64,000 bases of DNA, taken from NCBI RefSeq assembly GCF_028826155.1, contig NZ_JAQGPN010000001.1, positions 3,043,501 through 3,107,500 on the forward strand. Direction: 5' to 3'. The first letter of the stretch is position 1. Every line of letters starts with the position of its first letter. This stretch comes from Mesorhizobium shangrilense. GTDB lineage: Bacteria; Pseudomonadota; Alphaproteobacteria; Rhizobiales; Rhizobiaceae. The notes under the pieces are model-generated. The model was not told where the DNA came from. It searched no databases and saw nothing but the letters and a program-made list of their open reading frames with translations. The position numbers were made by a program, and so were the translations under genes. Below are positions 19,323-28,299 of the stretch, piece after piece.

Positions 19323-19465
19323 TCTCGCACCTGATGATTCCGGCTCGTGGCCGATGGTCCACACCAAGCAAAAATAGCCCGGGAGAGTTAAAAATGCGGA
19401 AACCGCGCCATGCGTCGATAAACGATTTGGCCGTCACGGATATGCCGGACGGCGAGGGGCAACGA

Positions 19466-20146
19466 TCAGGGCTCGCGACCGCCCTGCAGCACGAGCAGAT
19501 GACGGATCCGCCTTGCATTGATGAGCGGCACGTCGCCCTTCGCCCGCGGCAGATGCGGCGGCACGGCCCCGCTCGGTGGGCCCTTGGGGAAGAGCGGATC
19601 GCGGTCGGGATCAATGATCCTTACAGTCCCCAGAAGGGCGTCCCTTATCGGGTCCGAACCCAGCCAGAAAGGCTTTGAAGCGGCTGACAGCGCGCCAAGG
19701 CAGCGCGGGTTTTCCAGGCCTCCGTCGAGCGGCAGCAGGATGAACTCGAACGACGCGCTGCGATCGTCGCGACCAAAACCCTCGAAATCGAACGTGACAA
19801 CGGTCTTTGACTGGAAGACGCTGGTGGCGAGACGCGCCATCGTCGTGCGGTCCGCCTCGCGCCACAATGAAGTAAATGCAAAACCCTTCAGTTCGCGCCC
19901 GTAGACGGCGCAGAGCCGGGTGCCCGCCAGGCGGAAGATAGCTTCGCCGCGCATGTCGCGCTCGAGAATGAACGTGTCGCCGAGCAGCGACTTGATGTCG
20001 GCGGGCTCGATCTCGGTCCGCATCGGGGCAGGGCGATCGCGACGCAGCCGGTTCCAATATTGGAACAGCGCCCAGGAGCCGTCCTGTTTCATTGCATGCC
20101 ACTCCGAACTCATCGCCGCGAATCTGTTTCGGCGCTGCACATTCAT
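19466..20146 (-). CDS. PAS_5 domain protein
   Basis: 226 residues of the PAS_5 (PF07310-like) family common in rhizobia: opening WHAMKQDGSWALFQYWNRLR, DIKSLLGDTFILER, FRLAGTRLCAVYGRELKGF, and a central LLPL strand. There is no output domain or DNA-binding segment, so it could be a stand-alone sensor acting through protein contacts. It lies 143 bp upstream of the tandem PilZ gene on the same strand. A second ATG at 20113 is possible but has no ribosome site. Confidence 0.8.
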   Translation of the reverse strand: MNVQRRNRFAAMSSEWHAMKQDGSWALFQYWNRLRRDRPAPMRTEIEPADIKSLLGDTFILERDMRGEAIFRLAGTRLCAVYGRELKGFAFTSLWREADRTTMARLATSVFQSKTVVTFDFEGFGRDDRSASFEFILLPLDGGLENPRCLGALSAASKPFWLGSDPIRDALLGTVRIIDPDRDPLFPKGPPSGAVPPHLPRAKGDVPLINARRIRHLLVLQGGREP

Positions 20147-20224
20147 GCACCCCTAGGGCGCGTTCATGTGTCCAGGAGCAGGATGCGTGCCACTTCGGTG
20201 GCGACTTGTTCACGGGTCGGGGTC

Positions 20225-20397
20225 GTTAAGGTTAACAAAGCGTTTCGATTGCCCGCCCGGGATCCATGTGGGAGGTTGCTGTCACTCCGATACAGCCGCT
20301 GCAGTCTTTGCCCTGCGGCGTTTCAATCAAAGGCATTCTTGGGGAGAGCAGGGGGCTCGCCGGCCGCGCAAGGGAAACCTTGGGCGGCCGTTTCTTT
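20225..20397 (+). ncRNA. candidate small RNA or terminated leader upstream of the rhomboid gene
   Basis: The 298 bp between two divergent genes ends in a very strong intrinsic terminator (20361-20397) that has no protein gene before it on that strand, so a short transcript is implied. An inverted repeat GTTAA-GG-TTAAC (20225-20236) and an internal stem GCCGC/GCGGC near 20293-20317 precede it. The 5' end is not determined; 20225 marks the first structural signal only. It could be an independent small RNA or an attenuated rhomboid leader. Confidence 0.45.
20361..20397 (+). terminator. intrinsic terminator with GAAA tetraloop
   Basis: CGGCCGC/GCGGCCG (20361-20367 and 20384-20390), one G-G mismatch, CAAGG/CCTTG, and a GAAA tetraloop at 20374-20377, followed by TTTCTTT. 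It sits 47 bases before the rhomboid ATG and after no plus-strand gene. Confidence 0.8.
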
Positions 20398-20444
20398 GCG
20401 GCTTCGCGGTTTTCTTCGCACGGGCAATAGTTTATGGCTCCGCC

Positions 20445-21242
20445 ATGACGACCTCGCCCCACCCGGAGCCCCGTGAGACAGCGCCCGACGGGGGAGATGC
20501 GGCCTCGGCAGAAAATCAGGACGCCGCCATCCGTCGAAGGCCTGCCGAACCAATCTTCAACGTTCCCAGCATCGTCGCCCTTCTCGCCGCGGCGTGCGTC
20601 GTGGTTCATGTCGCGCGCGTCTATTTGTTGACCGCGGACCAGGATTTCGACCTTTTGGTGCGGACGGCCTTCATCCCGATCCGCTATTCGGGCGGTTTTG
20701 AGCTGGATATCTGGGCGTTCACCAGTCCAATCACCTATGCCTTCCTTCATGGCGGACTGGCGCATCTGCTGCTCAACATGATCTGGCTTCTTGCCTTCGG
20801 CTCGCCGCTGGCCAACCGACTGGGCGTGGCGCGCTTTGTCGCCTTCTGGATCGTGACGAGCCTGGGCGCGGTCGCCTTGCATTTCGCCGTCTACCCGTTC
20901 GGCCAGGCGCCTCTCATCGGCGCTTCGGGCGCGATCTCGGGCATGATGGGAGCGGCGGCGCGATACGGGTTCAGGATAGACCGATCGTCTGGCCGCGGCG
21001 TTTTCGGAGGCCCGATCCTGCCTGTTTCGGCGGCGCTGACATCGCGTCCGGTCGCCACCTTCCTGATCGTCTGGTTCGCCATCAATCTGGTCACCGGGCT
21101 CGTCGGGCTAGGCTCGGGCGAGGACGCGTCGATTGCCTGGGAAGCCCATATCGGCGGCTTTCTGGTTGGCTTCTTCGGCATTGGCGCGTTCGACCGGAAG
21201 CCATCCCCGCCGCCAGGCCGAGAAACAGGCTTAGACATCTGA
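20445..21242 (+). CDS. rhomboid family intramembrane serine protease
   Basis: 265 residues, six hydrophobic segments after a ~38-residue cytoplasmic N-terminus. The catalytic Ser is in IGASGAISG (GxSG, TM4) and the catalytic His in EAHIGGFLVG (TM6); the FLHGGLAHLLLNM loop supplies the conserved HxxxN. Rhomboids cleave transmembrane segments of substrate proteins; no substrate is evident here. The ATG is the first Met in frame with the family N-terminus, as the frame further upstream runs through the terminator. Confidence 0.9.
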   Translation: MTTSPHPEPRETAPDGGDAASAENQDAAIRRRPAEPIFNVPSIVALLAAACVVVHVARVYLLTADQDFDLLVRTAFIPIRYSGGFELDIWAFTSPITYAFLHGGLAHLLLNMIWLLAFGSPLANRLGVARFVAFWIVTSLGAVALHFAVYPFGQAPLIGASGAISGMMGAAARYGFRIDRSSGRGVFGGPILPVSAALTSRPVATFLIVWFAINLVTGLVGLGSGEDASIAWEAHIGGFLVGFFGIGAFDRKPSPPPGRETGLDI

Positions 21243-21308
21243 ATACTTGAAATGAAGGTGTATGAGGGGCACGATAGCCGTGTTGTTTTCGCCTGAGAGG
21301 AGGTCGCG

Positions 21309-21740
21309 GTGACGGTCAAAGCCATCCTTGAAGCAAAGGGCCATGACGTGTTCACGTTGGGCCCCAACGAGAAGCTCGCCGAAGCGGTTCGCATGCTTGC
21401 CGACCACCGGATCGGCGCGCTCGTCATCACCAACGGCGATCGCAAGATCGTCGGGATCCTCTCCGAGCGCGACATCGTGCGCGCCCTGGCCAAGGGCGGC
21501 CATGAGATGCTCGACCAGACGGTGCGCACGGCAATGACGCCGAAGGTCAACATCTGCAACGAGAACCACACGGTCAACGAGGTCATGGAAATGATGACCC
21601 GCGGCCGCTTCCGCCACCTTCCGGTCGAGAAGAACGGTCATTTGGACGGCATCGTCTCGATCGGCGACGTCGTGAAGCGGCGGATCGAGGACGTTGAGCG
21701 CGAGGCGGAAGAGATCAAGCACTATATCGCTACGGCCTGA
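21309..21740 (+). CDS. CBS domain pair protein
   Basis: 143 residues made almost entirely of two CBS domains (about 10-60 and 75-130), as shown by the repeating pattern IVGILSERDIVRALA and LDGIVSIGDVVKRRI. CBS pairs bind adenosyl ligands (AMP, ATP, SAM, NAD) or c-di-AMP and modulate partner proteins. No catalytic domain is attached. GTG start with GAGAGGAGG nine bases upstream. The role is unknown. Confidence 0.9.
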   Translation: MTVKAILEAKGHDVFTLGPNEKLAEAVRMLADHRIGALVITNGDRKIVGILSERDIVRALAKGGHEMLDQTVRTAMTPKVNICNENHTVNEVMEMMTRGRFRHLPVEKNGHLDGIVSIGDVVKRRIEDVEREAEEIKHYIATA

Positions 21741-21769
21741 TCTCTCCCCTACCAGTTGGCGTCTGTTGG

Positions 21770-22027
21770 CTAACGGTTGTCAGGTTGCGGGCGAACCAAC
21801 AGGAGCCCCTGCCGGGTGATCCGATAGGGGCCGCCTTGCGACGATGCGATCGCCCGCTTCCGTTTCAGTTTCCTGAAAAGCTCGATGTCGAGCGCTGCAT
21901 GGCGCCACCCCTCGCGGGTGACGCAATGCACGGCCTCGAGCTTGCCGTCGTCGTTCTTTTCAAGGTCGATGCGTCCGCCCCGCGCCAACAGGTGCAGGAT
22001 GCGCTGTTCCAAGCGCGATACGTTCAT
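21770..22027 (-). CDS. YjhX family (UPF0386) protein
   Basis: 85 residues with the family pattern NVSRLEQRILHLLARGGRI, then TREGWRHA, FRKLKRKR and PYRITRQGLLLVRPQPDNR, the length and layout of UPF0386/YjhX. E. coli YjhX is annotated as the toxin of a YjhX-YjhQ pair; the small winged-helix-like basic fold suggests nucleic-acid binding. No GNAT antitoxin (YjhQ) lies beside it. A terminator-like cassette lies just upstream on the same strand. Start chosen at the family's first Met; upstream Met codons extend the frame only weakly. Confidence 0.85.
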   Translation of the reverse strand: MNVSRLEQRILHLLARGGRIDLEKNDDGKLEAVHCVTREGWRHAALDIELFRKLKRKRAIASSQGGPYRITRQGLLLVRPQPDNR

Positions 22028-22067
22028 GTCTGTGAGTCCTGGAAAACCTGGCCGAAACGGCCAACAC

Positions 22068-22093
22068 AAAAAAGCGCGCCGCAGTCATGCGGC
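22068..22093 (-). terminator. intrinsic terminator upstream of yjhX
   Basis: Minus-strand stem GCCGCA/TGCGGC with a four-base loop, a short GCGC spacer and six T. It ends about 40 bases before the yjhX ATG. Confidence 0.7.
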
Positions 22094-22165
22094 ACGGTGG
22101 TTCAGGTTTTCACGCCCCGCCTTTCAGGAAAGGTCGGGGCCTCAGCGGGACTCAAAGCTAGACAT
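22068..22165 (-). ncRNA. candidate small RNA or attenuator upstream of yjhX
   Basis: Read on the minus strand this region has a long stem GCCCCG-A-CCTTT/AAAGG-CGGGGC (22114-22140), a single-stranded GUGAAAACCUGAACCACC linker, then GCCGCA-TGAC-TGCGGC (22078-22093) and a T6 run (22068-22073), a complete intrinsic terminator. No minus-strand protein gene lies upstream (gatB is on the other strand), so a short transcript ending 40 bases before yjhX is implied. The 5' end at 22165 is a guess. It may be a free-standing small RNA or a conditional attenuator of yjhX. Confidence 0.5.
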
Positions 22166-22371
22166 AAAACACCCAAGCTGGACGCGGACCGCTGCATAGC
22201 CGATACGGTCGGGAAAGTCGATGGGACGCCTTTCTCGGCAGAGCCGCGGGAGATTCTGCTTTCGGTGCGGGGCCGCGATGCGCGACGGCGTGGGCGCTCA
22301 AGGTTGCAAGACGGCGGCGTTTGATCTAGCGAACGGTCGAGACAGTTCGCCTGCGCGGAAAACGGACCTCC

Positions 22372-23874
22372 ATGACGATTATCGACACACGCACGCCCGA
22401 CCCGAAACGCTTCATCTCCGGCGCCACCGGCGACTGGGAGATCATCGTCGGCCTGGAGGTGCATGCGCAGGTGACGTCGGAGGCCAAGCTTTTTTCCGGC
22501 GCATCGACCGCCTTTGGCGCTGCCCCCAACGCCAATGTGAGCCTCGTGGACGCCGCAATGCCCGGCATGCTGCCGGTGATCAACGAGGAGTGCGTCCGGC
22601 AGGCGGTGCGGACGGGGCTCGGTCTCAAGGCGCAGATCAACCACAAGTCGGTGTTCGACCGGAAGAACTATTTCTATCCGGACCTGCCGCAGGGCTACCA
22701 GATTTCCCAATTCAAGCAGCCGATCGTGGGTGAGGGCACCGTCACGGTTTCGGTAGGGCCCGACTCCAAGGGACAGTTCGAGGACATCGAGGTTGGCGTC
22801 GAGCGACTGCACCTCGAGCAGGACGCCGGCAAGTCGATGCACGACCAGCATCCGACCATGTCCTACGTCGACCTCAACCGGTCCGGCGTGGCGCTGATGG
22901 AGATCGTCTCCAAGCCGGACATGCGCTCGGCCGACGAGGCGAAGGCCTATCTGACGAAGCTGCGCACCATCGTGCGTTATCTGGGCACCTGCGACGGCAA
23001 CATGGACGAAGGCTCGATGCGCGCCGACGTCAACGTGTCCGTGCGCCGGCCGGGCGGCGCTTTCGGCACGCGCTGCGAGATCAAGAACGTCAACTCGATC
23101 CGCTTCGTCGGCCAGGCGATCGAATCGGAAGCGCGCCGACAGATCGCCATCCTCGAGGATGGCGGCCAGATCGAGCAGGAGACGCGGCTCTTCGATCCCA
23201 ACAAGGGCGAGACGCGCTCGATGCGATCGAAGGAAGAGGCGCACGACTATCGCTATTTCCCCGATCCGGACCTCCTGCCGCTCGAGTTCGACCAGGCCTT
23301 CGTCGACGAACTGGCTGCGCACCTGCCGGAACTGCCGGACGACAAGAAGACCCGTTTCGTCGACGAGATGGGCCTCTCGGCCTACGATGCATCCGTGCTG
23401 GTGTCGGAGAAGGCGATTGCCGACTATTTTGAGAAGACGGCGGCCGGACGCGACGGCAAGACGGCCGCCAACTGGGTCATCAACGACTTGCTGGGCGCTT
23501 TGAACAAGGCCGGCAAGGATATTGAATTTGCTCCCGTTTCGCCGGAACAGATCGGCGCCATCATCGATCTCATCAAGGAAGGGACGATCTCCGGAAAGAT
23601 CGCCAAGGACCTGTTCGAGATCGTCTGGAACGAGGGCGGCGACCCGCGCGCCGTTGTCGATGCGCGCGGCATGAAGCAGGTCACCGATACGGGCGCCATC
23701 GAGAAGGCAGTCGACGAGATCATCGCCGCCAACCCCGACAAGGTCGAACAGGCCAAGGCGAAGCCGACGCTGGCCGGGTGGTTCGTCGGTCAGGTCATGA
23801 AGGCGACCGGCGGCAAGGCCAATCCGCAGGCCGTCAACGACCTCGTCAAGGCCAAGCTTGGCATCGAGGGGTAG
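22372..23874 (+). CDS. gatB: Asp-tRNA(Asn)/Glu-tRNA(Gln) amidotransferase subunit B
   Basis: 500 residues, the normal GatB length. GatB is the kinase/transamidase subunit of GatCAB, which converts Glu-tRNA-Gln (and Asp-tRNA-Asn) to the amide form. Visible: the opening [50 protein letters not shown], and the C-terminal helical YqeY-like tRNA-binding tail (from about residue 350) ending VNDLVKAKL. gatA and gatC are not in this window. The GNAT gene begins two bases after its stop. Confidence 0.97.
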   Translation: MTIIDTRTPDPKRFISGATGDWEIIVGLEVHAQVTSEAKLFSGASTAFGAAPNANVSLVDAAMPGMLPVINEECVRQAVRTGLGLKAQINHKSVFDRKNYFYPDLPQGYQISQFKQPIVGEGTVTVSVGPDSKGQFEDIEVGVERLHLEQDAGKSMHDQHPTMSYVDLNRSGVALMEIVSKPDMRSADEAKAYLTKLRTIVRYLGTCDGNMDEGSMRADVNVSVRRPGGAFGTRCEIKNVNSIRFVGQAIESEARRQIAILEDGGQIEQETRLFDPNKGETRSMRSKEEAHDYRYFPDPDLLPLEFDQAFVDELAAHLPELPDDKKTRFVDEMGLSAYDASVLVSEKAIADYFEKTAAGRDGKTAANWVINDLLGALNKAGKDIEFAPVSPEQIGAIIDLIKEGTISGKIAKDLFEIVWNEGGDPRAVVDARGMKQVTDTGAIEKAVDEIIAANPDKVEQAKAKPTLAGWFVGQVMKATGGKANPQAVNDLVKAKLGIEG

Positions 23875-23876
23875 CG

Positions 23877-24380
23877 ATGTACGTCCGCACCGCATCGGAT
23901 CGCGACATTGATGCGATTCGTGCGCTGTTGATCGAGACATGGCATGACACCTACGACGCGATCCTCGGCGCCGATCGGGTTCGGGAAATCACGGACGAAT
24001 GGCATTCGATCAGCGCCCTGAGGCGTCGTCTCACGTCGCCGAGGTCAGAGTATCTGGTGGCGGACGACGGCGCCGCCATTACCGGGATGGCGTTCGCCGC
24101 TGCTGACGAAAAGGGCGAGACGGTCACCCTCCACCAGCTTTACGTGCTTCCTTCATGGCAGGGCCGGGGCATCGGCGCGATGTTGCTGGAGGAAGTGATC
24201 TCCAGTTTTCCTGACGCGCGCGCGATTCGTCTCGAGGTCGAGCCGGAGAACGAGCGGGCGATCGGATTCTACGAATCGCAAGGGTTTGCGTCGAGCAGCG
24301 AAGCGGCAAAAGACAGCCTGCCGGGATCGATCGTTCCAGGGCGGGTCTATGTGCGCTCGCTGTACGGCGACCCCGTCTGA
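23877..24380 (+). CDS. GNAT family N-acetyltransferase
   Basis: 167 residues of a single GNAT fold. Motif A reads LPSWQGRGIGAMLLEEV (Q/RxxGxG/A) around residues 90-106, followed by RLEVEPENERAIGFYESQGF, the conserved C-terminal motif B region. It starts two bases after gatB, so it is probably co-transcribed. The substrate is unknown. It converges with the CAP lipoprotein gene, leaving only four bases between them. Confidence 0.88.
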   Translation: MYVRTASDRDIDAIRALLIETWHDTYDAILGADRVREITDEWHSISALRRRLTSPRSEYLVADDGAAITGMAFAAADEKGETVTLHQLYVLPSWQGRGIGAMLLEEVISSFPDARAIRLEVEPENERAIGFYESQGFASSSEAAKDSLPGSIVPGRVYVRSLYGDPV

Positions 24381-24384
24381 TCCG

Positions 24385-24843
24385 CTATTTCGCGAGCACA
24401 AGGGCCCAATAGCGTCGGCTGCTGCCCGGGCTATCCTGCGCGGCTGCCAGCCCGTACTTCGTAAAGCTCGGATCGAGCATGTTCCGGCGATGGGGCGGCG
24501 ACGCCATCCATCGCGCAAACAGTTCTTCCGGCCCGAAAGCGCCATGCGCGATGTTCTCGGCTGCGGGACCCTTGACCCCGTTGCTGTGCATGCGCCGGCC
24601 AAAGTTCTGGCCGAAGCTCGTGGTGTGGCTCATCTTGCCGGCGCCCGCCATCAGCGCCGCCTGCTGGCGGGCCGCCTTTTCGAGCGTCGAATCGGGTGAC
24701 ATCGACGGAAGCGCATTGTCGGCGCGAATCTTCGCCATGTAGGCGGCGCCGGTGCGGTTCTCGCCCGTCGATTCGCCGAGCCGGCCGGCGCTTTGGCAGC
24801 CTGCCAGCGCAATCAGGACAGCGATCGATACCGCGCGCGCCAT
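24385..24843 (-). CDS. CAP domain lipoprotein
   Basis: 152 residues. The N-terminus (ARAVSIAVLIALAGC) is a lipoprotein signal with lipobox LAGC; the rest is a bacterial CAP/SCP (PR-1-like) domain with GQNFGRRMH, GPAAENIAHGAF and the family block WMASPPHRRNMLDPSF. The His-Glu-His cavity residues are present. Function of bacterial CAP proteins is mostly unknown. An ATG seven codons earlier (24864) is also usable. It is divergent from the NDUFA12 gene. Confidence 0.86.
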   Translation of the reverse strand: MARAVSIAVLIALAGCQSAGRLGESTGENRTGAAYMAKIRADNALPSMSPDSTLEKAARQQAALMAGAGKMSHTTSFGQNFGRRMHSNGVKGPAAENIAHGAFGPEELFARWMASPPHRRNMLDPSFTKYGLAAAQDSPGSSRRYWALVLAK

Positions 24844-25026
24844 GCGCGCCCCGAATTCCTGCATTTGAAGGATCCCAAAGATGAAAGTTCGCCGATGTCC
24901 TATGGCAAGATGGCTTTTTCCCGGCGCTTTGCCGCGGGGCGGAAAGGGCGCTTGCCAGAACGGGCGCGTGCGGCCATAAGCGGGCCAGCAAGGATGTATC
25001 GGGTACAGGTATCCGACGGGGTTTCG

Positions 25027-25425
25027 ATGAAGACGTTCCTCACGCAGTTCTTTACCTGGTGGAACGGGCAGACGCTCGGCACGCGCTTCCACACGTGGCG
25101 ACATGGCACGCAGGTCGGCCAGGACGAGTTCGGCAACGTCTACTACGAGGGCGGCAAGGACTCCGAAGGGCGCACGCGTCGCTGGGTGATCTACAACGGT
25201 TATGCGGAAGCCTCCATCATCCCGCCGGGCTGGCATGGGTGGATCCACCACCGCGTTGACACGCCCCCGGCGAAGGAGAATTACAAGCCGCGGGAGTGGC
25301 AGCAGCCCCACCAGCCGAATCTCACCGGCACCGGCAACGCATACCGGCCAAAAGGCTCGGTCCTGGGGAATCAGCAGCGTCCGCGCGTCACCGGCGACTA
25401 CGACGCCTGGACCCCGGGCTCCTGA
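25027..25425 (+). CDS. NADH:ubiquinone oxidoreductase NDUFA12-like subunit
   Basis: 132 residues homologous to the B17.2/NDUFA12 accessory subunit of respiratory complex I, found in mitochondria and alphaproteobacteria. Recognisable: FFTWWNGQTLGTRFHTWRHG, VGQDEFGNVYYE, RRWVIYNGYAEASIIPPGWHGWIHH and a proline-rich tail with YKPREWQQPHQPNLTGT. It likely sits on the peripheral arm near the quinone site. The DUF2155 gene follows 146 bp downstream, the usual order in rhizobia. Confidence 0.95.
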   Translation: MKTFLTQFFTWWNGQTLGTRFHTWRHGTQVGQDEFGNVYYEGGKDSEGRTRRWVIYNGYAEASIIPPGWHGWIHHRVDTPPAKENYKPREWQQPHQPNLTGTGNAYRPKGSVLGNQQRPRVTGDYDAWTPGS

Positions 25426-25571
25426 GCGGGGTCCGATCCGAAGTGCAGCGCGCCGCGGCGGGCTGCTCGAATCGGTCTTTTGTCGCCACATTTGGATCTT
25501 ATCGGCTTGGGCGTCGGCTGTTTCCCGCCGACAAGTCTCCAGGGGCATCCGCGACAACGATCGGTAGCGCA

Positions 25572-26009
25572 ATGGCAACTTTCAGCGGTTTCGTGGGCAG
25601 GATACTTCGCCAAGGCGCAGCGGGCGCGGCATTCTTGGTTGCGGCAGGGGGCATCGCCCATGCAGAGCGCATCAGCAACCCGGTCGCGGAGTTCGCCGGT
25701 ATCGACAAGATCACCGGTCGCATCATCACCTTCGACGTCTATATCGACGAGACGGTGCAGTTTGGGGCTTTGCAGGTGACCCCGCGTATCTGCTACTCCC
25801 GGGCGAAGGAGGAGGAGCCGAAAACGGATTCTTTCGTCGAAGTCGATGAAATCACGCTCGACCGAAAGATCCGTCGGATATTCACGGGCTGGATGTTCGC
25901 TGAAAGCCCGGGGCTCAATGCAGTCGAGCACGCCGTCTATGACGTGTGGCTGAAGGGCTGCAAGCAGAAGTCGGACGTTCCGCCGCCGGAAGAAGCCAAG
26001 ACCAACTGA
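25572..26009 (+). CDS. DUF2155 domain-containing exported protein
   Basis: 145 residues: a signal peptide ending near GGIAHA-ERIS, then a DUF2155 domain with AEFAGIDKITGRIITFDVYI, a VTPRICYSR cysteine, and FTGWMFAESPGLNAVEHAVYDVWL ending in GC. The two cysteines (in ICYS and KGCK) could pair in the periplasm. Function is unknown; conserved linkage to NDUFA12 suggests a complex I or envelope role, but this is inference. It ends 28 bases before the convergent pccB gene. Confidence 0.9.
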   Translation: MATFSGFVGRILRQGAAGAAFLVAAGGIAHAERISNPVAEFAGIDKITGRIITFDVYIDETVQFGALQVTPRICYSRAKEEEPKTDSFVEVDEITLDRKIRRIFTGWMFAESPGLNAVEHAVYDVWLKGCKQKSDVPPPEEAKTN

Positions 26010-26037
26010 AGTCTACCGCTGCGACGCCTGTCGCCAA

Positions 26038-27570
26038 TCAGAGCGGGATGTTGTCGTGCTTCTTCCAGGGGTTTTGCAGATCCTTGTTGCGCAGCATACG
26101 CAGCGCCCGCGCCACCCTGCGTCGCGTTGAATGCGGCATGATCACCTCATCGATATAGCCGCGCTCGGCCGCGACGAAGGGTGACAGGAAGCGGTCCTCG
26201 TAGGCCTTCGTGTGCTGGGCGATCTTGTCGGCGTCGCCGATATCGCGTCGGTAGATGATTTCCACCGCACCCTTGGCGCCCATCACCGCGATCTGCGCGG
26301 TCGGCCATGCATAGTTCATGTCGCCGCGCAGGTGTTTTGACGCCATGACGTCGTAAGCCCCGCCAAAAGCCTTGCGGGTAATGACCGTAACCTTCGGCAC
26401 AGTGGCCTCGGCATAGGCGAACAGCAGCTTGGCGCCGTGCTTTATCAGCCCCCCATATTCCTGATCGGTGCCCGGCAGGAAGCCCGGCACGTCGACAAAC
26501 GTGACGAGCGGGATGCCAAAACAGTCGCAGAAGCGGACAAAGCGGGCGGCCTTGCGCGAGGCGTCGGAGTCCAGCACCCCCGCCAGCACCATGGGCTGGT
26601 TGGCGACGAAACCGACGGTGCGCCCCTCGATGCGGCCGAAGCCGGTCACAATGTTCCTGGCGAATGCCTCCTGGATCTCGAAAAAGTCGCCTTCGTCGGC
26701 GGTCTTCAGGATCAGTTCCCTGATGTCGTAGGGTTTTGCCGCGCTGTTCGGGATGAGCCTGTCGAGGGACAGGTCGTGATCGGTCACCGACTGGTAGCAT
26801 TCGACCTCGGGCAGGTCGGCGGTGTTCGATGCCGGCAGCAGGTCGATCAGCCGACGCATCTGCAGCAGCGCTTCGACGTCGTTTTCGTAGGCGCCGTCGG
26901 CGATCGACGATTTGGTGGTATGAACGGATGCGCCGCCAAGTTGTTCAGCCGTCACCGTCTCGTTGGTGACGGTCTTCACGACATCGGGGCCTGTGACGAA
27001 CATGTAGGAGGTGTCGCGCACCATGAAGATGAAGTCCGTCATAGCCGGCGAGTAGACGTCGCCGCCCGCGCAGGGCCCCATGATGAGCGAGATCTGCGGA
27101 ATGACGCCCGAAGCGAGGACGTTGCGCTGAAAAATCTCGGCATAGCCGCCGAGTGCCGCGACGCCTTCCTGGATGCGCGCGCCGCCAGCATCGTAAAGGC
27201 CGATGATGGGCGCGCGGTTGCGCAGCGCCATATCCTGCACCTTCATCACTTTTTCAGCGTGCGCTTCCGACAGCGAGCCGCCGAAGACGGTGAAATCCTT
27301 GGCGAAGACGTAGATCGGCCGGCCGTTGACGGTGCCCCAGCCGGTGACGACGCCGTCCCCGGCGACTTTCGACTTCTCCATGCCGAAATCCGTCGAGCGG
27401 TGCTCGACGAACATGTCGAACTCCTCGAAGGACCCCTCGTCGAGGAACACCGAGATGCGCTCTCGCGCGGTCAGTTTGCCGCGCGCGTGCTGAGCCTCGA
27501 TGCGGGCCTTGCCGCCACCCATGCGAGCCACCTCGCGGCGGCGCTCCAGTTCGTTCAGGACTTCCTTCAT
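26038..27570 (-). CDS. pccB: propionyl-CoA carboxylase beta subunit
   Basis: 510 residues, a biotin-dependent carboxyltransferase (crotonase-fold, two halves). It moves the carboxyl from biotin on PccA to propionyl-CoA to give methylmalonyl-CoA. Typical signatures: [49 protein letters not shown], [24 protein letters not shown] block, and [13 protein letters not shown]. The ATG has GGAGGT seven bases upstream. pccA is not in this window. Acetyl-CoA/propionyl-CoA carboxylase families are close, but the residue pattern and length favour PccB. Confidence 0.92.
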   Translation of the reverse strand: MKEVLNELERRREVARMGGGKARIEAQHARGKLTARERISVFLDEGSFEEFDMFVEHRSTDFGMEKSKVAGDGVVTGWGTVNGRPIYVFAKDFTVFGGSLSEAHAEKVMKVQDMALRNRAPIIGLYDAGGARIQEGVAALGGYAEIFQRNVLASGVIPQISLIMGPCAGGDVYSPAMTDFIFMVRDTSYMFVTGPDVVKTVTNETVTAEQLGGASVHTTKSSIADGAYENDVEALLQMRRLIDLLPASNTADLPEVECYQSVTDHDLSLDRLIPNSAAKPYDIRELILKTADEGDFFEIQEAFARNIVTGFGRIEGRTVGFVANQPMVLAGVLDSDASRKAARFVRFCDCFGIPLVTFVDVPGFLPGTDQEYGGLIKHGAKLLFAYAEATVPKVTVITRKAFGGAYDVMASKHLRGDMNYAWPTAQIAVMGAKGAVEIIYRRDIGDADKIAQHTKAYEDRFLSPFVAAERGYIDEVIMPHSTRRRVARALRMLRNKDLQNPWKKHDNIPL

Positions 27571-27641
27571 GGAAACCTCCGTCGGTCTAAAGGCGGGCTA
27601 TTCGCTGCGTCCCGACGGGAGCGGGCAACCTGTGGCGAGAC

Positions 27642-28082
27642 CTACCAGGAACCGGTGTTTGCCATAGAGGCCCAAGGCTCCGCCTTCTCCTTGGCCGGCC
27701 CCTTCTGCAACAGCTCGATCGAGATGCCGTCGGGAGACTTGATGAAGGCCATGTTGCCGTCGCGCGGCGGGCGGTTGATGGTCACGCCCCTGTCCATCAG
27801 CCTCTGGCAGGTGGCGTAGATGTCGTCGACCTCATAGGCGAGATGGCCGAAATTGCGCCCGCCCTTGTAGTCCTCTGGATCCCAATTGTAGGTCAGCTCG
27901 ATCAGCGGCGCCTTCGCGGTCAGGCCGCTTTGCTCGTCTTCCGGCGCGGCGAGGAAGATGAGGGTGTAGCGCCCCTGGGTGCTCTCGTGGCGGCGCACCT
28001 CCTTCATTCCGAGCTTGTTGCAGTAGAAGTCGAGCGACTGGTCGATATCGGTGACGCGGACCATCGTGTGGAGGTAGCGCAT
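27642..28082 (-). CDS. gloA: lactoylglutathione lyase (glyoxalase I)
   Basis: 146 residues with two beta-alpha-beta-beta-beta modules of the VOC superfamily. Metal ligands appear as His5 (RYLHTMVRV), Glu in IELTYNW, His in NFGHLAYEV and Glu in SIELLQ, the Ni/Zn set of GloA. It isomerises the methylglyoxal-glutathione hemithioacetal to lactoylglutathione. Divergent from the cold-shock gene; no glyoxalase II is nearby. Confidence 0.94.
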   Translation of the reverse strand: MRYLHTMVRVTDIDQSLDFYCNKLGMKEVRRHESTQGRYTLIFLAAPEDEQSGLTAKAPLIELTYNWDPEDYKGGRNFGHLAYEVDDIYATCQRLMDRGVTINRPPRDGNMAFIKSPDGISIELLQKGPAKEKAEPWASMANTGSW

Positions 28083-28299
28083 GACAAATTCCTTCGTGGG
28101 ATGCGATTTGCGGTAGCATAGGGTTCGCGATCGCTCTCCGGCAACCGAAAAGGCAAGTCCGCGAAATGTCGAGAAATTCGAGTATAAGGTAAGTCGAATC
28201 ACAAATTTCCTGCCGCGCCACTTGCGCAGACCAGAGCGGGAAGTGTTAATCTCAAGGTAAGAATCAGTGTCGGCGTCCATTGCGAAGGGGTTCGTAGGT

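Noticed and set aside
21770..22027. Classical two-gene toxin-antitoxin pair with YjhX
   Set aside because: No second small gene overlaps or abuts it; the CBS gene downstream is convergent and unrelated.
22102..23940. 612-codon minus-strand frame opposite gatB
   Set aside because: gatB on the other strand is unambiguous; the antisense frame shows only biased composition.
26437..27819. 460-codon plus-strand frame opposite pccB
   Set aside because: Long only because of GC-rich third positions; no motif, and pccB is certain.
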